DNA of 64,000 bases from Pseudoscleropodium purum (Eukaryota; Streptophyta; Bryopsida; Hypnales; Brachytheciaceae). The position numbers and the translations under genes are program-made. The stretch spans positions 3,536,501 through 3,600,500 of the forward strand of contig OZ017796.1 of assembly GCA_963969395.1 (NCBI GenBank), written 5' to 3'. Positions 36,138-48,325 of this stretch are shown one piece after another; the first letter of the stretch is position 1, and each line of letters opens with the position of its first letter. Under the pieces are notes generated by a model. It ran no database searches and had not been told where the DNA came from. It saw only the letters and a program-made list of their open reading frames with translations.

Positions 36138-36407
36138 GCTCAAGTCGTGTGTCGGATTCTCTGTTCGGCATTCACCACTAAAGATCACAATGAGAGAGCT
36201 GCCGCAGGTTGCTTGCAGAACGCTGGTTGCAACTTGGTGCAATTTCCAGTACCGGAAGCTAGCTTCAAAGAATTGAGTCACGTGGGCCTTTCTTCGTTCA
36301 AACAGTATGACAACCTCCTGGAAGCGAATATCAAAGCCACGTTCCCGAATTTCTTCGAGGTACATCCATTTTTCCAAACTCATGTTGAGCATTCTGTGAA
36401 CACTCAG
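36138..36407 (+). other. Possible upstream exon of the right-arm gene
   Basis: An open frame of about 90 codons upstream of the ubiquitin-like exon ends HSVNTQ at a CAG|GTAGCA donor. Its codon use looks protein-like. The donor phase (0) does not fit the acceptor at 36701-36702 in the ubiquitin-like frame, so either another junction is used or the frame is broken. No known domain was recognised. Confidence 0.25.
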
Positions 36408-36703
36408 GTAGCAGATTAAGTGCATTGGCACAGAGTGGTTTCACCGTACAGTGAACGTCAATTTCGTAAAAATACGATGGCGCGTTTCACAACTTTGGCC
36501 CTTTCACGATACTCGGCCTGAACGTAATTCAGTACGCGCGTGTCTTAAGTTTTAGAGTTTGTGTGGATCTGGGACCTAATTAAGGGCCCGGGATTTCGAC
36601 AATTTTACGGAATCGACAGTAGCGATAACCTTGGAAATGCTCTGCTCGGTAAGAACAGGGCATGGCCTCACCAATGTAAGTTTACAAGTGACCGTTTTGC
36701 AGG

Positions 36704-37845
36704 AGCCCCGATGCTGCAAAGGCCCTCATCCTCGACGTGAACAACATTCAAGGGCGACCCTTGAGAAGTGTTCTCCCTGTCAACATCCGAAACATTCGAA
36801 CGGTTCGTCAATTGAAGAAAGCCATCGCCACTCACCGCAACTTGACCGTGCGGGAGCTTCTCTACCGCGGCATCTCAGTAGGCGACGACCGACAACTCGC
36901 CCATTTCTTGCCCACCATGACGAAGATCGGACACTCGTCTCGCTCTCAAGTGCGAACAAGTTTGATCCCCCCACCAAAACCTGGTGACATGATCTTGTTT
37001 GTGAAACCCCTCGGCGGGAATAATATTTTAAAGGTTCACCTGCCTCCACAAAGCACCGTAGGCGAATTGAAGGATGCCGTCGCAGCTGTCGGGGGCATCC
37101 CAGTAAGCCAGACCATTTTGTTCACAGAAGAACATCATTTGTCGAAAATCGAAAACGCCCTCCCGCTGGTGTCTCTGAACATAGTGTCTGGATCCGTTTT
37201 GGATTATGCCGTGCTGCTTCGTGGCGGTGGATTGATATTGCCGTTTCGAAGCTTCGTAGACATGGAGAACACGTCTTCTCTCAAAACTTGCAAATTGGCG
37301 GATCCCCCAGATACTACCAGACCTTGGAGGAATGTTTGTCGAGGCCTGAATATCCAAGGGAAGTGTCAAAATGTCAAATGCAAGGCACATAGATGTGATG
37401 TTTACTGCCAGAAGGGCTTCACGGTGTTCAACATTGCAGAGCCTGTGACATGCCCTAGTTGTAAGGAGAAGTTCACTGTCACTGCTGTCACGTGTGGGTT
37501 CCGGGGTTGTGAGTGGATGTTCGAGAGTCGAAAGTTGATGTCCGGCATTGACACCATGAGTAGTTGGAACGTGACGGGAGACGAGGATTTTCAGTGGTTT
37601 GATGACAGAGGAGGACGCAACACCACAGACTGGAGCGCCTCGTGATCACTGCCAAGCCACTGGTTTCCTCCGGGTCTTTTCATGGAAAGTATGAAGATTG
37701 TGTCCTGTGCTTTGACTCCGTACACGTATCGCTTCCTCCGTCAGGGATCGCCGAGAAGGGAACGTGCGGACATGCGGTGCACGCTGGGTGCGCGAGAGCG
37801 TTCGTAAGCGCCGGGTACAGCAATTGCCCGATGTGTACTGTGTAG
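36704..37845 (+). pseudogene. Ubiquitin-like / zinc-binding / RING-H2 gene, right-arm copy, frameshifted
   Basis: The frame is open from an acceptor (TTTTGCAG, ending 36702) to a stop after WSAS at 37645. Domains counted from the first exonic codon: a ubiquitin-like segment (about 6-70), a second ubiquitin-like domain (about 95-176) starting MILFVKPLGG and ending LLRGGG like the ubiquitin C-terminus, then a Cys/His-rich region (about 210-270). The overlapping frame ending at 37845 supplies VITAKPLVSS and a RING-H2 finger with all eight ligands. Restoring continuity needs one extra base at the GG of 37632-37633, so a single-base deletion split an ancestral gene. Such a protein would be expected to act in ubiquitin conjugation. 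The break could also be a sequencing error or a recoding site. Confidence 0.65.
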
Positions 37846-38186
37846 GCTTCCTCTGGGATCTGGAAGCCAGGAGTGATGTTGAGGTCCACGAGTGAAAATA
37901 GCCACTCGGAGACTGTGATCATTGCTTTGCGTTGATACCTGCACTCTAGTATGAAGCTTGGAAAATCTGTGCAACTGTGCATAGGAATCGTAACATTCTT
38001 GAGTGGGAAGGAAGGAGGGGGTCCTTGTGCAGGTAAGCTTAGCACTGGAACCAGAATATATTCGTTTTACAGTGGCCCACAATACAAGGGCAAACTAGCT
38101 TGCATTCAAGATGGTCTGCATTGAAAGGAGTCTCGAACTTATGACAAACAAAGAGCCCCCTGCCTTGAAGTTCAAGAATGTTTTGG

Positions 38187-38535
38187 TAACAGTTGCCATC
38201 TTTTCAGTTCTTTGTATTCTTCACCACCCTAGTACGTAGGGTTTTAAAGATGATATTGTCTGAGCTTGGGTGTCTAGCACTGATTCATGATTTTATGCTT
38301 TGTTGATTATATTGAAACTGTTCTGACAGAGGATGCTTACAATGAACAAGGACATGGCTTCACAACTTTGAAACAATATACAATGGATTCACTTCTTGCT
38401 TCATAAGGCAGTCCCTGGGCTGCTACATTATTTTTTCTAAAAATCCTAGTTTGGAATATATTTTTCAAAATCTTGCTCAGATGCTGGATGGAAATTGAGA
38501 ATCTAGTGATTGAGTGAACTTAGTGGTTGATGAAT
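38187..38535. repeat. Diverged outer flank of the inverted repeat (right)
   Basis: Homologous to 29755-30052 in inverted orientation but with many differences, so the duplication is older than the identity of the core suggests. Confidence 0.7.
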
Positions 38536-38539
38536 TGAA

Positions 38540-41500
38540 GTGAATTGAATTGTAAATCTAGTGAATTGAACTTTGTGGGGTGAAAATTCGGAAGACCTTG
38601 TACAAAATCATTTTTTTTTGGATTGAATTTTCTTTCATTATTTAGATTTAGACTTTTTGAAATTTCATTTCACAAGATGTGGAATATTTCATGACCTTTA
38701 GCATTAAGGTTCTCACAACTTAGTAAGTTAGCAAAAGGACTCATTAAGTTTCAATCCCTTTTGATAAGCATGGTCTCTCTTCAAGGAAGGGGAAAAGGAC
38801 TACATTGTCTTTCTAGTAGTAAAGGGTCTAATCTCTATGCTACAATCTCAAATTGACAAGTCAAGGTTCATCAAATTCTCATGGTTCAAGTTTAAGAAAT
38901 GACGAGTACGTACCAAAATTGCACATATAAAATCAACTAGGAGTATTGATGTAGCATGGGAAAAGATTGGGAACCAAAACCCAAGGAATTCCCTAGTGGT
39001 GGTTCTTTTTAATTGGAAAAGGTCAAGTAGCCTATAGTTTTGTTTTTAAAGTCACTTTTATTGTAGGAATTCACTCAATTTAGTAATTTAAAGAATAAAG
39101 ATTAATTAAATTAAATGCAAAAGGGAATGTGTGTATACAAATTTATTAGCCTATGCTAGTTTTTTGTCCAATTCCCAATGTATGTAGACTCTATGAAATG
39201 TTGTGCAACCCTATACTAGTATTTAAATGTTAATTTATTGGGGTGGATTAAATAATTAGGGTTGGTCAAATTGTCTTATGCCCTGTAATGCATTCTATCA
39301 ACCTAATCAAATAGTCACACACACACACACACACACACATACAGATATATATATATATATATATATATGCCATTTTATTAATTATTTTTTCAATTTAATT
39401 CATAAATAGTTGGTCAATTTGTCTAGTAAGCTAATTACTAATCTAATTGCTACTTATGTAGGAATGCAAATTTACAAGTCTATAATCGTCAAATTGTCCT
39501 AATATGCAAAATATGCAAAAGTAAGGAAACTTTTCTGTTAATTATGCTTTAGTTGATTCATCTTATGATCTTTCTTTCTCCAGCTCCATCAGTAATTCAG
39601 TAAGTCAATTAGTCTCTTTTTCCATGGTTTGACTTTCACATTCTAAATATATAATTGCCTATTGGATTAAGTGGACTAATTACTCTAAAGTTATAGCTAA
39701 TTTTATTGCTTTACTAAATTTATAAACACTATCTATTTAATTAGGAGTAAGGTTGATTTGTCAAGCATTTGGCTCCTATATTACTTAATTGTCAATTAGC
39801 CAATCCAATTCTAATTCCATACTTGCTAACCACAACTTAACCATTATTTTGTCAATTGCATCATATCAATTGATTAATCGACCTCTCAACTACCAACAAC
39901 CATCCAAGAAATCTTCTCAATACACTTGTTTGATTTGTCTTAAACACCATTAAGTTACTCAGCTCCTCATCTATTTGTCAATTTGTCCATATTCTTATAA
40001 ATATAATCCACATTAATCACACTTATAAGAGACCTATCAATTACTAGCTTAAAAATTTTGAATACGGTTTTCTCTTAACTCTGGAGACAATTGGACTACA
40101 ATGACATCCAATACCTACTTTCTCAGGCAATTGGACAAGTTATTTCACTAACTAGCTACTTGGTCTTGTATAAAGTAATTGATCATTGTAACAACAAAAC
40201 CAGATAATTAGATAAAGTGCTCTAAATACCAATTGTACATACAAATTAACAATTGATTACAGCTATAACCATTGGACTATTAGACTAATTAATTCAAAAA
40301 GTTATTGCCAATTAGTAGCTACTAATTCCCATTATATTCACTATCTAATTGACTTTTTAAATTGGCACATACATTGTCTAATTTCCATCTCAATTAACAA
40401 ACCATAAGAAATTCAACAAGGATTAACCAATCATTGGTTACTTAATGTTTATAAAACTTCATAGTATATTCTTCTTTTGCAACTCTCTTAATTGTTTGAT
40501 TGACCTTGATTATGATCCAGCAGATTCATCCTTATCCCAGCTTACAAACTTATCTGTCTAATTGATTTAAATTTCAACTTTAAGTAATACCAATCACTAG
40601 ATATTTTGACTACTTGACACATAGAAGTAGACAATAAATAAATTATTACACCAATAAAGTTGATCACTAGCTTAACTTCTACAACTACAATCAATGTCTA
40701 AGCTTAATTGACTTAGAAATTATAGCTCTCTCACTCATAGATCAAGAAGTGCATTTTCCTTTACAACATAGTCTAATTGATATCAAAATTGACAAAGTAT
40801 AATCAAATTTATCAAAGCTTCATTATAGCATGGCTATTAGTCTAAACATCAATATAAAAGTTACCAATCCTTGGCTTAATACAAGAAATAATTATGCTCA
40901 CGAATATTTCATTCTACAAGGCTCTCACATCTTGACTAATAGACTTGATAACAAAATAAGAAACAATGCCAATCCTTGGCTTATTGTCTAGCACAAAACT
41001 CCACCAATCACTAGAAAAATTGACTACTTGACATTCTCATATATTCACTTCTCTACTCAAGACTGAATAAAATAATTTGACTTGCACTAAACTCTTTGCT
41101 ATTAGATAGATACCAAACCACAAGAGTACATAAAGCTAATCGCTAGTTCAATTCACCATTTGATTCTCTTGCAAATACTTAGCTCAATCACATAACCATA
41201 CAATTTGACAAGCTCACAACTCATGACAATTAGACAAATGCAAAATAAAAACAAGACAATGCTAATCACTAGCAATTGTTCAAACATAAGAACAACAAGC
41301 CAATCACTAGCTGAAAGAAACTAGACACACAATTAGACAAATAGACGATTGCATTGAACTTTGAAGGAATACACAAATACAATTGACATGGCGGGCAATT
41401 GCTACAAATGTGGAGAGAGAGAGAGAGCAAACTAAACCCCAATTGATTAGTCTTATACTTCTTGGCCATAACTAATTCAGAGTTACTGACTTGTCTATTT

Positions 41501-42430
41501 GTTTTTGTTTTACCCTAACTTCTCATCCAATTGTCTATTGGTCCTTTCCACATTGGTATGTCTATTTGACGTGGTTCTCATTCTAATTAGCTTTAAAGCT
41601 AAATTAACTGGTCTATTAGTCTTTTATTTTCCAAAAACTTCAAAATTAATTGAAAAAGTATGTCTACATTTGACCTTTGAAAAGAATGCATTGTCTACAA
41701 CTCACGTGACTCTTGTATTCTAGACCTTACATAAACCTCATCACTACATAGTGACTAAGCCCCATTGACTCCACCCTTGTTTCTTTGCCTATGTAGACCT
41801 CTACTCATTACACAAACCTTGAAGCATTGCTAGCCAAAGTTCAAACTTTGATACCCAAACTATCTTGGCTATCTTGCATAAATTGTTAGATATAAATAGT
41901 AGCACCCTTTGTAAGGGATGACACATTCATCTTTAGTGATCTTGCACTAAAGGTTGTATACTATTTGTAGAACTGAGACGAAGTGATCAAGCATTCACCT
42001 GGTCTTTGCTAGGCAATTAAAATGCTCATGAATAACATTTCTTTGTAACTTACTATTGTCATTTACATGCAAACAACTTTGTATGGCCTCCTATCAAGTT
42101 AACGACATCACATTATGGATTAGGGAACAATATAGGAATTGCCCACTCCTTTGCCAATAGTGTTGTATTGAAGGTAAACACTTCACACCCATTAGAAGTT
42201 TAGAACAATTATATACCCAACCACCCTTGTAGCTCTACTATCATCAAGACATGCCATTTCTTCCCTCCTATTAGTGTAATACTCTCTTGTCCCAAATCAA
42301 GAAATTTTGGATTCAATTCTTGATATCAATTGGTTTCCAAGACTATTGGTTTCTAGGGGTTATTTGTTCTAAAACTATCACTAATCAATATAAGGTAGTT
42401 GCTCATGAACAAAAAAGGATGTGATTGGAA
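38540..42430. other. AT-rich gene-free DNA with unusual word bias
   Basis: No gene was recognised. Between about 39100 and 41780 the words CAATTG, CTAATTG, TTGTCTA and CAATCACTAG recur densely on the plus strand, as in an old degraded satellite. It contains the microsatellites listed separately. Confidence 0.4.
39315..39368. repeat. Compound microsatellite (CA)n(TA)n
   Basis: About a dozen CA units are followed, after a short break, by about a dozen TA units. Confidence 0.9.
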
Positions 42431-42443
42431 AGAGGTTTTTTAA

Positions 42444-43530
42444 CCCTTAAAGAACTTGCATGTGTTTTTTTGGCTACATAGCAATTTTGGTCAAGTACAT
42501 GTGATTGAAGATTTCCATATTTTTTGCTTAAATTTTAATGGAAGGTGGAAACATAGATTATCTTTTATATGCACTAAATTTCATGACATTTGAAAATATG
42601 AGTCATCATTTATTGCCTAGTAAGTTAATATTTTTTGTAAATGGGCAGTTTAGGCAAATTAAAAAGAATCACTTTTTCCATAAACAAAAATTTGAAATTG
42701 GTCTTTTAGAGTTATATATACATAATGGAAAGTTTGAGTCATTCCATTATGATCTATAGTAAAAAATTATGAGGATTTTTTTTTGGGGGCATTTACGGAT
42801 TCTCTACTCTAAAATAAACTTTGAAGTCCTTTATCTTACTCAATTTTCAATATTTTTGGAAAAATATAAAATCATAGGATGTAGATTGTTGATTACTATC
42901 TACTTACTAAATTTTTCCCTATATGTGAGTCAAACCACACTCAAAGGTACCATTGGAATTACTTTTGTAGGACAGGACTTAAGTCCTTTTCGAAACTTTT
43001 GAAGCTCTCAATTACTTTGATGTTGTTATTGTTTTTAAAAATTTATATATGAATAGTATAGAAATGCATTCCTTTAAAGGTATGAAGAAGAAATTTCATA
43101 AAAAAAATCATTCAAAAGATGTAAATCACCAGTTTTAAGGCTAAATTTAGTGTCTTTATTACAATATAGCACTTTAAATAGATTTTTTATCCAAATTTTT
43201 AAATCTTCTAAAATATACAACTATGAAAAAGAATTTCTAGTGATTAAATTTTGGACTAAAAATAGTATATATTTTTTAATTAATTAATTGATTTTTGACA
43301 AACTCTTGATTTAATCTTTTAACAAAATTAAACATTCAATTCCAAAAATAGATTTTATGGGGACCTTGATGTGAACAATAAAAACACTTTTGTTTTATCA
43401 CAATCATCATTTGGGTTAGTTTTTATATTAAAAAGGACGTTCACATGTTTTTACTTCCAAATTCATATTATAGAAAATGAAAAAATATTCAAATTGTAGC
43501 AAATGAGTCCTTTTCTACTCTATCATATGA

Positions 43531-43561
<31 letters not shown>

Positions 43562-44167
43562 TGATTTTTGTTTTTTATTCAATCACATTATTATTCATTA
43601 GAAATTAGACCCCTTTTCTACCATTGAAAAATTTGATAGGCTGACATTTGAACTTCAATTCAAACCTTAATAAAGAAGTTTAGATTTTTCTGTGAATAAA
43701 AAAATATTAGTCTTAACATGATTTGGACTACTAGCAGAAAATGACTAAAATGACTAGATTTAATAGATTAGCCTTAAAAAACAATAGCTACAAAGAAGAT
43801 ACATTGCAAATTTCAATTAGTTTGACTCCTTTTATGGTCCATTTAAGTGTGATTTGACCCATGTTGTATAATTCCAAATGATTAGAAAATTTTCAAGCAT
43901 GTGACCAGCTTGTCTAAAAAAAAGAATCCAAAGAAGCACCACCATTTTGGACATTTCTTCGTAGAAAAGTGAGCTTGTGAAGTGTAGCTGCATCCCAAAA
44001 CAAATTAATTTAAGTGAATTTGAAATTTTTGAAATTTTTATCACATGTTTTCAAGTCAGCATATTGTAAGATCTTATAATAACATATGTGAAAAACAATT
44101 TAAAAAAAAGAAATTTGATACTTGTACTAAAAATGGTAGTGAAAACATAGTCATGGAACTTTAGAGG
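42444..44167 (-). mobile_element. TTAA-flanked repeat, long copy C (1,724 bp)
   Basis: The left end is TTAA then CCCTTAAAGAACTTG. The right end is GGAACTTTAGAGG followed by TTAG, probably a mutated TTAA. The copy is inverted relative to copy B: its last 300 bases match the start of B ('ACATAGTCATGGAACT' against 'AGTTCCTTGACTATGT'), and its first 600 match the rest. About 800 bases between 43020 and 43830 have no counterpart in B, so C is either a longer family member or carries an insertion. No transposase frame is visible. Confidence 0.6.
43530..43557. repeat. (TA)n microsatellite
   Basis: An uninterrupted TA run inside element C. Confidence 0.9.
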
Positions 44168-44169
44168 TT

Positions 44170-45670
44170 AGGTGTCTGGAGTTGGTTTTCGTGTAGAAGA
44201 GCGAGCCGATCTAGTTTGTTCTAGTTTGAGCTCTCCGTTGTGAAAAGTTCACCTTGTTCAAATGATGTGAATTGCCAAGTGAGCCAAACTCCCTTTTCAA
44301 ACTTCCAAACACCTCTTTTCCATCCACGGGCGGGACACGAGTGGCCATTTTGCGAACTCTCTCCAGTGGGTGCAAAGCCTCTGTGATACTACACGAGGAA
44401 GAGAACAGAGACATGGAATTCATATAAAATCCGGGTGTCGTAGGTCCACAGAAGTGCAGACACATGTGCTGCTACTCACTTGTGACATCACTACGTACCA
44501 TTCTATGACTGCATCCGAGACAATACGCCAGTATGCGGTGGTGTTCTTTCACACGGCTTGCTTAAAAACGTCCAAATTGTGTGCCCAGTGCTCTAGAACC
44601 AGGACTCAAAGTGCCCAGAACTCTGAAGTTACTCTAGCGACGGATGCTCCAGTTCTGAGGTTTCAATGATACTAAGGAAATTCCCCATTCATTTCTCCGA
44701 AATTCGTCATTGCAAATGAATATGAGGTTCACTTAGCATGTGGAATTTGGGATGCACTGAACTCAAAGATTAAAGAACTACCGACTAGAATTCAGAGTGG
44801 CAATGGCATGAAGGAAGGAGCACGAATTCGAAACATGGAAATCTCCATTCCTGAGTATGCAATGTGTAGATCTTGTTAATTTTGGTCGGTTGTTCAGATC
44901 TCACTCAACAAACTTACGTTCCTCGGATTGTGAAACGACGTACCTTACATAAGGGTCTGTAATATTATATTTCGGCCGTCTTCACTTGCTCTCTGAGTGC
45001 AAGCTAGAGCAACAATACGACGTTCAAAACTAATGTGCATGTCTTCTATCAAGGTAAACCGTAAACCTACGCCACAACTTTCTCAACGTCATAGCATAAC
45101 CCGACTTTCGCTCCACAAATTAAACAAAAATTCTCACAACTTAAGCACAGCTTGCATATACTTGGGCTCTTTCCAGTGCAATTCAATTGTCCATGTCGCC
45201 CATGAATTTACAAATCACCACCTGTGATCACTGCCTTTGGCGGCGTAGACGTGGAGAAACTCGTGCTTTAAACCATGCAGTCAAGACTCCGAAGACGCAA
45301 ATGACACAAAATTTCACATTGTGCCATAAATCGACTGTATCTGGATAAACTGGACTCCAAAACAAGCATTGTTAATCTGCCAGAACTGCATACTAAAAGG
45401 GACCACAGGCTAATTAAAGCAACATGATCATAACAAGCCGCATTTGACGAAGCTTCTTGGAACGAAGTTAATACAAAATTCCCAAAGTGCTGCATCCAGC
45501 AGCTCCGGCTAAGCGGAAAACCCTGTCTGTCTTCAGCTCGATGGTGCTCAAGGACACTTGGTTCCACCACTCACCCGAAACTTTCGAATTATTTCATATC
45601 AGACTTTCCTTTGGGCACTGCCATTTCTATCAACTAGAGAAGATGACGCCTGTGGATTCGGGCATGCCCA
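44170..45670. other. Region downstream of B3 gene 1, no separate gene recognised
   Basis: The part near 45480-45560 is probably the 3' UTR of the B3 gene: 'GCACTTTGGGAATTTT' on the minus strand recurs downstream of all three B3 paralogues. A short minus-strand frame at 44211-44465 (MATRVPPVDGKE…) looks protein-like but matches nothing I recognise. Confidence 0.35.
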
Positions 45671-45671
45671 G

Positions 45672-46960
45672 TTACAATGCACTTCGTTCTCGGACGACGA
45701 AGAACGAGTCCGCGGAAAGAGTGAAGACAAGCTGTTGCCCTTTGTGAAGATGATTTTCAGTGACGAAATCCCGCCACTCAGCATTCAAGTAGTGTCGAAT
45801 GTTTTTCCCAAAGCTGGTGCGGCAAGCCATTGTTTTCTCAGGTGATTGTTCATGTATACCTTGCAGCTTGACCACAGTGCGAATTCGGTTGCCATACTTT
45901 CTGCAAAAGCCTCCAGGAAACTCCTGCACCACAAACACGAGACTCTTCAGATCGACTCCATTCTTGCAGACACGCACATCCTAGCTAGCTCTGCGCATCT
46001 CTGAGAAGCTCTGTGAAGGTTGCATGCACAGAGATCTTACCAAATACGCTTGTCCATCCCCTCTGACATTGCTGGCTGTTAGTGTCTTCTCAAAGCTCGG
46101 AAGGTGATCCGAACTGTCTTCCTTGCGAGATGGAGGAGTTGGAGCGATGGCACAATCGTAGACTGCGCTTGAGTTTCTGTTTGAGCTATTCTTACCTTCG
46201 TCGCTTCCTTCGTCATCAGCACTCAATCGAGCATCTCTGCATTTGCGATAAGGCTGCTTTGCTTTCTTACGTGGATGAGCCGAGTTACAAGCGCACCTTC
46301 TTTGCTTTCGAGAGGGTTTTTTATGCGGTCCCTCCCTGCTGCGAAATATGTAGACCTTGAATTCCGACATTGCCATGAGCACGAAAACCAGCAAATCGCC
46401 TTTCAAGAGACCATGGGAAATAGCAAACTCTCGCCAACCTCCTTCGAATCTTACTTGAGCCGTCTTAGTTGGAGAATAAACCGAAATGGTGAGATTCACA
46501 GGCCAGGTTTCTGTAGATGATTCCGTTCGAAGGATAGTGGATTTTCGGATTTTGTCCCCATGCTTTTGGACAAACCAAGAGGGCATCGTCTGCAGGAAGC
46601 GAAGACCAATAAGTTGGAAAATCAGATTATCAGAATTGTCCTGTGATTTGCAAAAGTAGTCAATGGTGCAATGGGTCTCAACGATTGTCAGTTTAGTTTG
46701 AATCACGATTTCTGCCTGTATGTTCAGAGTATAACATCAACAGGGATGGAGAGATTCGAATTCATAAGTCAGACTACGGAAATACAACAATGGATAAAAC
46801 TTGCAATACATACCAATCCCCGAATGCATTTGTTTGAGCTTGCTGCAGTTGTTGCTGTGAGGGTCTTCTCAAAGTGAATACTCTCCTGCAACTCGTGAAG
46901 CACTCGGGGCTTAATATCATCAGCGCTCATTGGCATCATGTTCAAGTTTCCTCTGCCCAT
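45672..46960 (-). CDS. B3-domain protein 1 (REM-like), two B3 domains, 3 exons, 315 aa
   Basis: Exons are 46960-46814, 46589-46041 and 45923-45672, all GT-AG and phase 0. The first B3 domain runs from HFEKTLTA across the intron to MPSWFVQKHGDKIRKS, VRFEGGWREFAISHGLLKGDLLVFVLM and FKVYIFR. A basic linker (PSRKQRRC…RKKAKQPYRK) is a likely nuclear localisation signal. The second B3 domain starts LPSFEKTLTASN, crosses the second intron, and continues FPGGFCRKYGNRI…AEWRDFVTENHLHKGQQLVFTLS. B3 domains bind DNA, so a nuclear transcriptional role is expected; the target is unknown. The start aligns with the paralogues (AAAGATCA just upstream of the ATG in each). The gene appears intact. Confidence 0.85.
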
Positions 46961-48030
46961 TGATCTTTATATCATCTAGCAAGTAATCGAACTGCACTTG
47001 AACTTCTCAAAACATGCAGCCGGAGTAAACTTGTGGCCTCATTTACTCTCGCAGTCTCCTGCTCCAGACAAGAATTCGTCTTTATAATCCTCTTCTCAGA
47101 AATGCAACTTCGACAACAACAATGCTTGTACACTGAAATTACCGATACTTCTATTTTTGAAGTGAGAAATGGCAGATCGAGGAGTGGAAGATTGTGAAGT
47201 GTTGGACTGAGGGGAACCAGGACGTTGATAGCGTAGATCTCGAGTCCTGATTCGTATCAGATAGTGTTCAAGAGCTCGGTGACAGGGCCATACATGGTGT
47301 ACGTATCCGGAAGTGGATCAGCAAGATTTAGAAATTGTACACCTCTTGATTATTTTCAATCAATCTGTGCAATGATTTTATTATACAGACTTGTATCTGA
47401 GGGGAAATGCATGATGGAAAAGTACTGATGTCCATGAGATATTTTCCATTTGGACTGCGATAATGTCAACAAACGTCCATTTCGTTAGATTGGAAGAAAT
47501 CACGATTCTGGAACTCTTGAAAGGCGTCCTGAAATGTAAATCTATGACAATTATACTGTTTTTATAGATTTATGCACTTAAATCCCAGTATTTCGGCTCT
47601 TGGAATTGCTCCTATGTGACGAAATTGGCGCTAAGAAAACCGGCGGGTTAGACTCACTTGAACTCGTATATCGGAACCAATAGTCAGATTGGCTTGAACC
47701 TCAATCCTTGCATCACCTGTTCATAATTCTGCCGAACGTCACTGAATTTGTCGGAATGACTAATTCTCCAAACAGAAGTCACTCAATGGACAGTAAATTA
47801 GTACTGCAGTGAGAAGTGTCCACCGATTGCAGTACGTCCCGGTAATTGGGGATCCAAGACTTATAGATTTGATTGGTAAATGATACGCAGTGTATCTGGA
47901 CGTGCGAGGTCGTAATTATTTGGGGAATTGTAGAGATCTCGAAACAAGTATATATGACTTTGCTCATGAAATTTACGATCATGGTCATCTATGTGTAGAC
48001 TTGAAACTGATGGGAAACTGATATTATTTC
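46961..48030 (-). promoter_or_regulatory. Upstream region of B3 gene 1, conserved with B3 gene 3
   Basis: On the minus strand, words such as CAGTTTCCCATCAGTTTCAAG, 'CAGTGACGT' and 'ATGAACAGGT' appear in the same order as at 52540-52975 upstream of B3 gene 3. This indicates that about 1 kb of promoter was duplicated with the gene. A TGCATGTTTTGAGAA word at 47004-47018 lies 44 bases before the start codon and recurs at the same distance in the other two copies. Confidence 0.5.
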
Positions 48031-48264
48031 ATTGAGCAGTTCCATCGCCTACAATCTGGAGTTGGAAAGGGGCTATCTCAGCTATTTGATAATCCTTAGG
48101 AACAAGAAGTGACCATGTACAGTACCACGGTGAGAAATTTGTATTGCAAATATTGCTCCTCGGGTTGAACCATAGACGGTTGTATAACGAGTGAAGTCTC
48201 ACGATGCAACCAGTTGCAACGTGCAATTCCACGCTAAATCCTAAACTTAAGCAAGAACCCAATC

Positions 48265-48325
48265 ATTCGAACAGGGTTTTGATTCAAACTAACACAGTTG
48301 CCAATGACGGACGTTTAAATTATAG
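48265..48325. repeat. Short duplicate of upstream sequence of B3 gene 2
   Basis: The CGAACAGGGTTTTGATTCAAA-like stretch through 'GTTGCCAATGACG' recurs at about 50612-50660. It probably marks an edge of the tandem duplication unit. Confidence 0.5.

Larger units (their letters stand above)
36058..38186. repeat. Right arm of the 2,129-bp perfect inverted repeat
   Basis: It is the reverse complement of 30053-32181 with no difference seen in translated frames or in the non-coding part checked directly. It carries one copy of the ubiquitin-like/RING gene on the plus strand, so the two genes converge outward: each points away from the spacer. Confidence 0.93.

Noticed and set aside
39315..39368. 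Possible CRISPR-like or regulatory array at regularly repeated dinucleotides
   Set aside because: It is only a compound microsatellite in a eukaryotic genome.
44211..44465. Short protein-like frame MATRVPPVDGKE… downstream of B3 gene 1
   Set aside because: It is a single short frame without homologous copy, domain or linked exon, so too weak to call a gene.
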